Shown in pieces: positions 6,958-13,602 of a stretch of 14,771 bases of DNA. Location: positions 1 to 14,771 of the forward strand of contig DATEHZ010000087.1 in the NCBI GenBank assembly GCA_035279385.1, given 5' to 3'. The notes below the pieces were generated by a model. That model searched no databases. It saw only the letters and a list, made by a program, of their open reading frames with translations, and was not told where the DNA came from. Both the position numbers and the translations under genes were made by a program. Source of the DNA: DATGJX01 sp035279385. GTDB taxonomy: Bacteria; Vulcanimicrobiota; Vulcanimicrobiia; Vulcanimicrobiales; Vulcanimicrobiaceae. Numbering within the stretch: the first letter of the stretch is position 1; each line of letters opens with the position of its first letter.

Positions 6958-6976
6958 AAGCGGTTAGCGTGATACT
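6948..6976 (+). promoter_or_regulatory. Candidate sigma-70-type recA promoter
   Basis: TTGGCA (6948-6953; five of six matches to TTGACA) and GATACT (6971-6976; four of six matches to TATAAT) are spaced by exactly 17 bases. Transcription would begin near 6983 and give a leader of about 29 bases that contains the AGGAGAG ribosome site at 6997-7003, eight bases before the recA ATG. No transcription data are available to confirm it. Confidence 0.5.
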
Positions 6977-7011
6977 CACAACGTACGCGAATTTTTAGGA
7001 GAGAACACAAA

Positions 7012-8040
<1,029 letters not shown>

Positions 8041-8052
<12 letters not shown>

Positions 8053-8142
8053 TTTCCGCAATGCCGTCGTTGCCGAAGGCCTCGTGTGCCATAGCACACG
8101 TCGGCCTTCGGCGCCTCGGCCTGACGAAAATCAGACGTTCTC
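8041..8142 (+). repeat. Long inverted repeat spanning the recA stop codon
   Basis: The outer arms GAGAACGTCTGATTT (8041-8055) and AAATCAGACGTTCTC (8128-8142) are perfect 15-base reverse complements. Inside them, GCCG/CGGC (8063-8066 / 8117-8120), GCCGAAGGCC/GGCCTTCGGC (8072-8081 / 8103-8112) and CGTGTGC/GCACACG (8083-8089 / 8094-8100, loop CATA) also pair in nested order. The result is one cruciform-like hairpin of about 102 bases. No T-run follows. It could reduce read-through from recA into recX, stabilise recA mRNA, or be a small inserted palindromic element. Confidence 0.7.
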
Positions 8143-8167
8143 GCGGCAGAATAAGATCGAGTCTAAT
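8138..8167 (+). promoter_or_regulatory. Weak candidate recX promoter
   Basis: TCTAAT (8162-8167; five of six matches to TATAAT) lies in the only A/T-richer stretch between recA and recX. The best upstream partner, TTCTCG (8138-8143), is poor and overlaps the right arm of the long inverted repeat. A nearby 10-base palindrome ACTTTAAAGT (8170-8179) could be an operator or chance. Support is slight. Confidence 0.22.
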
Positions 8168-8201
8168 TCACTTTAAAGTTAAGCGAGTAGAGACATCAAC
8201 C

Positions 8202-8738
8202 ATGGCTGACGGTGTGGGTCGGGGGAGGGGGGACTTGTTCGGGGAATCTCCGATTTTTTCGCTCCCCCGGCCCACATCGTCAGCCTACGTAACGGCCCTG
8301 CGAGCGCTGGCACAAAGACGGCTCACCGAAGCCCAACTCTGGCAGAAGCTCGAGCGCAAAGGCTACGAAGACGGCGAGATCCAAGACGCGATCGCACGAT
8401 GTAAACGCGACGGCTACGTAGACGACCGGCTCTTCGCGCAGCTCTACGTGGAGCAGAAGCGCAAAGCGGTCGGCAACGTGCGGCTCGTCGGCGAACTCGT
8501 GCGCAAGGGCATCGAGCGCGATGCCGCGGCTGCCGCGGTCGGCAACGGCAGCATGGACGAGAGCGAGCGCCTCGATGAAGCGCTTGCGAAACTCTTTCGC
8601 GCGAAACCCGAGCTCAGTTATCCCTCCGCGGCGCGCGCGCTCGAACGCCTCGGTTTTCCTGCCTCGCTGATCTACCGGAAGCTGCGCGACCACGCGGCAG
8701 ACTTCGGACCGTTCGCCGATTTGGCTGCTGCCGAATAA
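8202..8738 (+). CDS. recX: Regulatory protein RecX
   Basis: 178 residues from ATG 8202. RecX binds RecA filaments and restrains or disassembles them; recX commonly follows recA, as here. After about 28 N-terminal residues come the three-helix repeats: TALRALAQRRLTEAQLWQKLERKGYEDGEIQDAI (repeat 1), RDGYVDDRLFAQLYVEQKRKAVGNVRLVGELVRKGI (repeat 2, with the typical Y-[ID]-D-x-x-[FY]-A pattern), and the SAARALERLGFPASLIYRKL repeat near the end. An upstream in-frame ATG at 8061 lies inside the recA-recX inverted repeat and adds 47 low-homology residues, so I reject it. The region coding residues 2-28 is itself a strong hairpin (8204-8285). Other in-frame starts are GTG 8214 and TTG 8235. The stop is four bases from the convergent transporter gene. 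Confidence 0.92.
   Translation: MADGVGRGRGDLFGESPIFSLPRPTSSAYVTALRALAQRRLTEAQLWQKLERKGYEDGEIQDAIARCKRDGYVDDRLFAQLYVEQKRKAVGNVRLVGELVRKGIERDAAAAAVGNGSMDESERLDEALAKLFRAKPELSYPSAARALERLGFPASLIYRKLRDHAADFGPFADLAAAE
8204..8285 (+). promoter_or_regulatory. 24-bp-stem hairpin covering the recX start codon
   Basis: Bases 8204-8227 pair continuously with 8262-8285: 24 pairs, including two G-T wobbles (8212/8277 and 8219/8270). The stem begins GGCTGACG against CGTCAGCC and ends in GGGGGAG against CTCCCCC. The 34-base loop contains a small AATC-TCC-GATT hairpin followed by Ts. The stem starts at the third base of the recX ATG, so folded mRNA would hinder ribosome loading. The fold is seen in sequence; the regulatory effect is inferred. 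Confidence 0.6.
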
Positions 8739-8742
8739 ACCG

Positions 8743-9612
8743 TTAGTCGCCGCCCTGTTCGGGCACGACCTGCCCGTAATTCAATATCGCCACCAACAGG
8801 ACGCCGCCGATGCAGTTGCCGATGAAGACCGGCACGAGAAAGTTCGTGACGTACTGCGTCCACGGCCACGCGCCCGCCGCAACGACGTAGAGCGCTTCGA
8901 CCGAGCCCGCGATAATGTGGCTCAGCCCGGCGGCCCCGACCAGCCACGTGATAATGACGATGATCCACACACGCTGCGGATTGGCGGCGGGCAATAGCCA
9001 CACGACCAGTGCGATGAGCCAGCCCGCGAGAATACCTCGCCAAACGATCTCCCCGAACGACGGGTGCACCGCCTGCATGCCGATCTGCAAAAACGCGGCT
9101 TTGATTTTCGGATCGAACATCGCGGTTTTTGCGACGACTTCGGCAAAGATCGCGGCGCCGATGAGATTCGTGACCAGCACGATGGTCCACAATCGCAGCA
9201 TTTGAGCGAGTTTCTTGGGCTTGTCCGGATCGTCGAGCACGGGCAGAATTGCCGTCAGCGTATTCTCGGTAAAGAGCTGCTGCCTGCCCAGAATGACGAT
9301 GAGAAAGCCGAGCGTGTATCCCAAATTTTCGCCGAGCGTGCGCCACGGAGCGTCGGGAAGGTACGCGCGCAAAACGCCGGTTCCGACGAGTGATGCGCCC
9401 ATCGAAAGACCGGCGGCCAGACCCGAGAACGCGAGCGCCAGCGCCGGCCGGGAGATCTCCGTTTCTCCCTCGCGGCGAATCGTTTCGAAAACAACCGCGG
9501 CTCGCAGCGCCGAGCGCTGTTTTACTTCCTGCTCTTCCTGCGGACTGAGTTGAACGATGTTGCCCGAATCATCCGATGAGGCGTCCGCCTTCTGCTCTGC
9601 CACGCGGCCCAT
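8743..9612 (-). CDS. Formate/nitrite transporter (FNT) family channel, YfdC-like
   Basis: 289 residues on the - strand, convergent with recX. FNT proteins are pentameric inner-membrane channels for small anions such as formate, nitrite or hydrosulfide. A polar cytoplasmic N-terminus of about 50 residues leads into six hydrophobic segments. Motifs are SRPALALAFSGLAAGLSMG (about 54-72), LGRQQLFTENTLTAILPVL (108-126, the FNT loop signature in its YfdC-like form), NLIGAAIFAEVV (149-160) and GLSHIIAGSVEALYVV (229-244). His232 probably corresponds to the central pore histidine of FocA-type channels. The QQLFTENT form and the long charged N-terminus point to the YfdC branch, whose substrate is not established. 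The start at 9612 faces the response regulator gene across 44 bases, so the two probably share a divergent control region. Confidence 0.93.
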   Translation of the reverse strand: MGRVAEQKADASSDDSGNIVQLSPQEEQEVKQRSALRAAVVFETIRREGETEISRPALALAFSGLAAGLSMGASLVGTGVLRAYLPDAPWRTLGENLGYTLGFLIVILGRQQLFTENTLTAILPVLDDPDKPKKLAQMLRLWTIVLVTNLIGAAIFAEVVAKTAMFDPKIKAAFLQIGMQAVHPSFGEIVWRGILAGWLIALVVWLLPAANPQRVWIIVIITWLVGAAGLSHIIAGSVEALYVVAAGAWPWTQYVTNFLVPVFIGNCIGGVLLVAILNYGQVVPEQGGD

Positions 9613-9628
9613 GTACCCGTGTCCGTAA

Positions 9629-9649
9629 CGCGGTAACCGCGGGCACTAT
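9629..9649 (+). promoter_or_regulatory. Palindrome and candidate -10 in the divergent FNT / response-regulator spacer
   Basis: CGCGGTAACCGCG (9629-9641) is a perfect 6+1+6 palindrome in the 44-base gap between the divergent starts, so it is a natural candidate operator. CACTAT (9644-9649) could act as a weak -10. That would put the transcript start at or next to ATG 9657, a leaderless message, which fits the lack of a ribosome site there. ACTATC read on the other strand (GATAGT) could equally serve the FNT gene. Confidence 0.35.
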
Positions 9650-9656
9650 CCCCGGC

Positions 9657-10346
9657 ATGCCCGCCCGTACAGTGCTCGTTGCCGAGGACGACCCGGCGAT
9701 TCGCGAGCTGCTCTCGCATCATCTGCAGCGTGAAGGATTCGACGTGCTCGCAGTGGGCGATGGAAACGCCGCTCTGCGCGCGGCACGAGAGCTCGCCGAC
9801 GTGCTCGTGCTCGACATCGGCCTGCCGGCGATCGACGGACTCGAAGTCGCACGCACGCTGCGCCGCGAACAATGCGAGATTCCGATCATCATGCTGACGG
9901 CGCGCGCCGATGAAATCGATCGGATCGTGGGCTTGGAACTCGGCGCCGACGACTACATCTGCAAACCGTTTTCGCCGCGCGAGGTCGTCGCGCGCGTGAA
10001 GGCGGTGATGCGGCGCGCGGGCGTTCCCAACGAACAAAAAGCGCCCGTTCTCAATTTCGGCCGCCTGGAAATCGACGAAGCCGCGCGCGAGGTGCGGGTC
10101 GACGGGTGCGACGTCAAACTCAAGCCCCGGGAATTCGCGCTGCTGCTCACCCTCGCCAGCAATCCGGGCGTCGCGCTCTCGCGCCGCACGCTGCTGGAGA
10201 AAGTGTGGGGCTTCGATTTCGACGGCGACGAGCGCACCGTCGACGTGCACGTGCGCCGCGTACGTTTGAAGATAGAAGAGGAGCCGGATTTGCCGCCGAT
10301 GCTGCAGACGGTGCATGGCTTCGGATATAAGTTCTCGCGCTCATAG
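9657..10346 (+). CDS. Two-component response regulator, OmpR/PhoB family
   Basis: 229 residues from ATG 9657. It is a DNA-binding transcription regulator switched by phosphorylation. The receiver domain is at about 4-118, with acidic pocket E10-D11-D12, phospho-acceptor Asp53 (LVLDIGLPAIDGLE), Thr81 (IIMLTAR) and Lys103 (GADDYICKPF), all in place. A winged-helix output domain is at about 130-227, with LNFGRLEID, KLKPREFALLLTLASNPG, RTLLEKVWGF, RTVDVHVRRVRLKIE and the closing VHGFGYKF. The frame is open back to 9576, but that part overlaps the FNT start and has no homology, so ATG 9657 is preferred; no ribosome site precedes it. The downstream kinase gene overlaps by 32 bases and is almost certainly its partner. 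The signal is unknown; the divergent FNT gene is a plausible target. Confidence 0.95.
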   Translation: MPARTVLVAEDDPAIRELLSHHLQREGFDVLAVGDGNAALRAARELADVLVLDIGLPAIDGLEVARTLRREQCEIPIIMLTARADEIDRIVGLELGADDYICKPFSPREVVARVKAVMRRAGVPNEQKAPVLNFGRLEIDEAAREVRVDGCDVKLKPREFALLLTLASNPGVALSRRTLLEKVWGFDFDGDERTVDVHVRRVRLKIEEEPDLPPMLQTVHGFGYKFSRS

Positions 10347-11448
10347 GCGCCTGGAACCCGTGGCGTCGCTCGCCGCGCCGCTCTCGGATGCACTGCGGCG
10401 CGGACCCGTGCCGCTGCTCGCGCTTCGGCTTCCCGAATTCGAACGCATCGCGTGGCGCGAGGGCAAGCGCGCGGCGCAGCGCCTCGAACGCGCGACGAAC
10501 GCGGCGTTCGTCGAGTCCGCCGGCCGCGTTCTGCGCGCGGGCGATCGCGGCGCGCACGATCCGGGAAGCGACGTTTTCGCAATCGCGATGACGGCGCCGT
10601 CGCGGCACCCGCGCGCACCGTTGCCCGTCGACATCCGCACCGTGCTCGAACGCATTGCCGCCGCGATCTCGATGCGGTGCGCATTGCGCGTCGAAACCGG
10701 CTGGACGATGCTCGGGCGGCTGGACCGCGACCTGGAACGCGATATCGCGCTCGCGCTCGAACGCGGCGCGCGGGAACGCGAACGCTACGAGTTCTTCTCG
10801 GCGATAGGACACGAACTGCGCACGCCGCTCACGTCGATTCGCGGCTATCTCGAAACGCTGCTCGACGGCGAGATCGAACCCGCAACCGCGCGCCGATTTT
10901 TGGAAACGGCGCGGCGTGAGGCGCTGCGCATGGGCCGTCTGCTCGAGGGAATGTTCGAATTCTCGCTGCTCGATCTCTCGGGCGAAGCGCTCGCGGGATC
11001 GTCCTGCGATTTGGAGGAGCGGCTGCTGCGGGCGTGCGAGGTCGTACGCCCGATCGCGCAAAACCGGGACGTTACGCTGCAGCGGCTGCCCGCGCCCGGC
11101 GTGCGCGCCGCGATCGATCCGGACGCCTGTCTGCAGATGCTCGTCAATCTTCTCGACAATGCCGTGAAATACGGGCGCGACGGCGGCGTGGTGCGCGTCG
11201 CCGCATACAAGCGCGGGGATGAAGCGGTCGTGAGCGTCGACGACGACGGACCCGGCATCGCCGCGCACGAGCGCGAATCGATCTTCGGACTGCGCGTGCG
11301 CGGTTCGAGCTCGGCAACGCGTCCCGGCACCGGCATCGGTCTCGCGATCGTCAAACTCATTGCAGAACGCGCCGGCGGGGAGATCCGCGTGAGCGGCTCG
11401 CCGCTGGGCGGCGCGCGCTTCGAGGTATCGATGGCATCGGCGTCGTAG
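10315..11448 (+). CDS. Soluble sensor histidine kinase with a degenerate GGDEF-like N-terminal domain
   Basis: 377 residues from ATG 10315, overlapping the regulator by 32 bases; GTG 10360 is an in-frame alternative without overlap. The kinase core is complete: H-box FFSAIGHELRTPLTSIRGYL with His166, dimerisation helices to about 225, N-box NLLDNAVKYG (278-287), G1 box DDDGPGI (309-315), and G2 box GTGIGLAIVK (338-347). I see no membrane segment or signal peptide, so it should sense a cytoplasmic cue. Residues 30-135 follow the layout of a GGDEF domain: LLALRLPEFERIAWREGKRA, then RVLRAGDRGAHDPGSDVFAIAM (residues 84-88, GSDVF, where GGDEF would be), then RVETGWTMLGR in the place of the S-x-G strand. 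The catalytic signature is lost, so it is more likely a sensor or dimerisation unit than a cyclase. The family match of this part is my inference. Confidence 0.9.
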   Translation: MASDISSRAHRRLEPVASLAAPLSDALRRGPVPLLALRLPEFERIAWREGKRAAQRLERATNAAFVESAGRVLRAGDRGAHDPGSDVFAIAMTAPSRHPRAPLPVDIRTVLERIAAAISMRCALRVETGWTMLGRLDRDLERDIALALERGARERERYEFFSAIGHELRTPLTSIRGYLETLLDGEIEPATARRFLETARREALRMGRLLEGMFEFSLLDLSGEALAGSSCDLEERLLRACEVVRPIAQNRDVTLQRLPAPGVRAAIDPDACLQMLVNLLDNAVKYGRDGGVVRVAAYKRGDEAVVSVDDDGPGIAAHERESIFGLRVRGSSSATRPGTGIGLAIVKLIAERAGGEIRVSGSPLGGARFEVSMASAS

Positions 11449-11464
11449 ATGTACGTCCGTGGCA

Positions 11465-11791
11465 ATGCAGCAGCCGCGGTTCGCGCACCAGAGCGAAGCA
11501 GAATTCGCTCGACTCCTCGACTTTTACGAAGTCGAGTGGCTCTACGAGCCCTGCGCCTTCCCCATCGCTCGGAATGCAGACGGAAGAGCCGTCGAGTGGT
11601 TCGCTCCGGATTTTTATCTTCCGAAGTACGATCTCTACGTCGAGATGACCGTGCAGAGTCCTCGCTTGCAGTCGCGTAAGAACCGCAAGGTCCGGCTTCT
11701 GCGCGAAAACTTTCCGGACGTCTCGATCAAATTGTTCACGCGCCGCGACGTCGAGCGCATATTCTCGAATCGGCTGGCGCACGCTTCGTGA
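11465..11791 (+). CDS. Small PD-(D/E)XK-like protein of unknown function, coupled to hpt
   Basis: 108 residues from ATG 11465 (GTG 11459 is an in-frame alternative; neither has a clear ribosome site). It is not a family I can name. The order of motifs resembles the PD-(D/E)XK nuclease fold: an acidic helix HQSEAEFARLLDFYEVEW, then YEPCAFPI, then EWFAPDFYLPKYDLYVEMT. There PDF supplies the Asp and VEMT the Glu, with Thr instead of the usual Lys; then comes a basic RLQSRKNRKVRLLRENFPD helix and a final strand IKLFTRRDVERI. It could be an active nuclease with a relocated lysine, or an inactive relative. It begins 16 bases after the kinase stop. Its TGA overlaps the GTG of hpt (GTGA, 11788-11791), so the two are probably co-translated. 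Confidence 0.65.
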   Translation: MQQPRFAHQSEAEFARLLDFYEVEWLYEPCAFPIARNADGRAVEWFAPDFYLPKYDLYVEMTVQSPRLQSRKNRKVRLLRENFPDVSIKLFTRRDVERIFSNRLAHAS

Positions 11792-12300
11792 TAGCGCAGC
11801 GCCTTTTCGACGAAACGGCGATCGCCGCGCGCGTGCGCGAGATCGGCGCCTCCATCAACGCCGATTACGCCGGCAAATACCCGATGATCGTCGGCGTGCT
11901 TACAAGTTCTGCCGTCTTCGTCGCGGATCTCACGCGCTGCATCGAGATCCCGTGCGAGTTTGATTTTATCGCGCTCACCCGTTACGGCGAGATGGAGGGC
12001 ATTCGCTTCGCCAAGGATACGTCCGCATCGGTCGAGGGGCGGCACGTCGTTCTCGTCGAGGATACGATCGACACCGGTTTGACGCTGCAGTACGTGACGA
12101 AAACGCTGCGTGCCCGGGAGCCGGCATCGCTCGAGGTGTGCACGCTGCTCGATCGCCCGCACCGCCGGATCGCGGGCATCGACGTGAAGTACCGGGGATT
12201 CGAAATCCCCGACGTCTTCGTCGTCGGCTACGGTTTGGATTACAAAGGCCGATACCGTGAGTTACCGGAGCTCTACGCCCACGGAAGTTGGCCTCAATAG
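11788..12300 (+). CDS. hpt: Hypoxanthine phosphoribosyltransferase
   Basis: 170 residues from GTG 11788. The enzyme salvages hypoxanthine (and often guanine) by attaching it to PRPP, giving IMP or GMP in the cytoplasm. The PRPP loop VVLVEDTIDTGLTL (about 87-100) is clear, with Glu91/Asp92 and Asp95. The C-terminal LLDRPHRR and PDVFVVGYGLDYKGRYRELPEL are diagnostic of bacterial HPRT. CEFDFIALTRYGEMEGIRFAKDTSASVEGRH corresponds to the flexible loop region. The first PRPP-contacting loop reads GVLTSSAVFVADL (about 36-48), where most family members have L-K-G; this is an unusual change. The gene is coupled to the preceding small gene by a 4-base overlap, and its TAG directly abuts the ATG of the mannosidase gene. 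IMP made here feeds PurA, encoded further down the same run. Confidence 0.95.
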   Translation: MIAQRLFDETAIAARVREIGASINADYAGKYPMIVGVLTSSAVFVADLTRCIEIPCEFDFIALTRYGEMEGIRFAKDTSASVEGRHVVLVEDTIDTGLTLQYVTKTLRAREPASLEVCTLLDRPHRRIAGIDVKYRGFEIPDVFVVGYGLDYKGRYRELPELYAHGSWPQ

Positions 12301-13602
12301 ATGATCAAGCGTGCCCTCGTTGCCTTGCTCGCTCTCTTGTTTTGCACGCCGGCGGTATCGCCGGCGCTGGAACTGCAGTCTATTCAGCGCGCCGCCGAGG
12401 ATTACCAAAACTCGAATGCGCACCTGCAGACGATGTTTCGCGCCGCGCTGCTCGACACGACCAAACTCGCGGAGCTCGCGCCCGACGGTACCGCGTACGT
12501 GAAAACCGGAGACATCCCGGCCGAGTGGCTGCGCGACTCCAGCGCTCAGGTGCGTCCCTACTTATATTACGCCGCGAAAGATGCGACGATCCGCGAACTG
12601 CTGCGCGGCATCATCGCGCGGCAAGCCAAGTACCTGCAGATCGATCCGTACGCCAACGCGTTCACGCTGGATTATCGCGTCTGGGAAGAAAAGTTCGAAC
12701 TGGACTCGCTTGCCTATCCGATCACGCTGGCGTGGAGCTATTGGCACGTGACCGGAGACGCATCGGTCTTTACGCCTGACGAGGCAAAGGCGTTCGACGC
12801 GGTCCTCGCGACCATGGAGCGCGAGCAAGATCATCCGCGCAACTCACGCTACAGCCACAAAGAACTGCTCGACGGCCGCGGCCGTCCGGTCGGCTACACC
12901 GGAATGATCTGGACGGGATTCCGCCCGTCGGACGATGCGTGCTACTACAATTACTTGATTCCGTCGGAGATGTTCGCGGTCGTCGCGCTCGGAGACATGG
13001 CGCAAATCGAGCGCGAGGTCTACCACAACCTCATCAAGGCCCACGAAGCGCAGTCGCTGCGCGACGAAGTGCAGCGCGGCATTCAACGCTACGGGATGGT
13101 GCCCGTCTCGAAGTACGGGTACATCTACGCCTACGAAGTGGACGGTTTGGGGCACGCGATTCTCACCGACGACGCCAACGTGCCCAGTTTGCTCTCGGCG
13201 CCGTACATCGGCTACATGCCCGACACCGATCGCTACTATTTGAACACGCGCGCGTTCTTGCTCTCGCAGGACAATCCGTCGTACTACACGGGCAACGTCG
13301 CGCGCGGCATCGGCAGCTACCACACGCCCGATCACTGGGTATGGCCGCTGGCGCTGGTCATGGAAGGCTTGACGGCATCGTCTCAGACGGAGAAGCAGGA
13401 CGTACTCAATCAATTGCTCGCGAGCGATCCCGGCGATCATCTGCTGCACGAATCGTTCGATCCGAACGATCCCAAGCGCTTTACGCGCCCCGACTTCGGC
13501 TGGCCCAACGCACTGTTCAGCGAGTTCGTCATGACCTCGTTCGGCGGCGTGGCGCAGATTCCGATGGGCGACACGTCCGACGTGGAATTCGTGAATGAGT
13601 AA
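12301..13602 (+). CDS. Secreted GH125 exo-alpha-mannosidase
   Basis: 433 residues starting immediately after the hpt stop. An N-terminal signal peptide is visible: MIKRALVALLALLFCTPAVSP, with likely cleavage near residue 22. The rest matches glycoside hydrolase family 125 (formerly DUF1237), (alpha/alpha)6-barrel inverting enzymes that release terminal alpha-1,6-linked mannose. Motifs are YVKTGDIPAEWLRDSSAQVRPY (about 66-87), YANAFTLDYRVWEEKFELDSLAYP, GMIWTGFRPSDDACYYNYLI (201-220), TDDANVPSLLSAPYIGY, GNVARGIGSYHTPDHWVWPL, and LLHESFD (381-387). By analogy with characterised family members, an Asp in RPSDDA (211/212) is the likely acid and Glu384 the likely base; this assignment is from memory. 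It probably acts in the periplasm or outside on mannose-bearing glycans. Finding it inside a purine operon is unexpected; purA starts before its stop (8-base overlap). Confidence 0.93.
   Translation: MIKRALVALLALLFCTPAVSPALELQSIQRAAEDYQNSNAHLQTMFRAALLDTTKLAELAPDGTAYVKTGDIPAEWLRDSSAQVRPYLYYAAKDATIRELLRGIIARQAKYLQIDPYANAFTLDYRVWEEKFELDSLAYPITLAWSYWHVTGDASVFTPDEAKAFDAVLATMEREQDHPRNSRYSHKELLDGRGRPVGYTGMIWTGFRPSDDACYYNYLIPSEMFAVVALGDMAQIEREVYHNLIKAHEAQSLRDEVQRGIQRYGMVPVSKYGYIYAYEVDGLGHAILTDDANVPSLLSAPYIGYMPDTDRYYLNTRAFLLSQDNPSYYTGNVARGIGSYHTPDHWVWPLALVMEGLTASSQTEKQDVLNQLLASDPGDHLLHESFDPNDPKRFTRPDFGWPNALFSEFVMTSFGGVAQIPMGDTSDVEFVNE

Noticed and set aside
8061..8201. N-terminal extension of RecX from ATG 8061.
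   Set aside because: The added 47 residues are encoded by the recA-recX inverted repeat and do not resemble RecX; ATG 8202 is a better start.
9576..9656. N-terminal extension of the response regulator.
   Set aside because: It overlaps the start of the divergent FNT gene, and receiver homology begins right after Met 9657.
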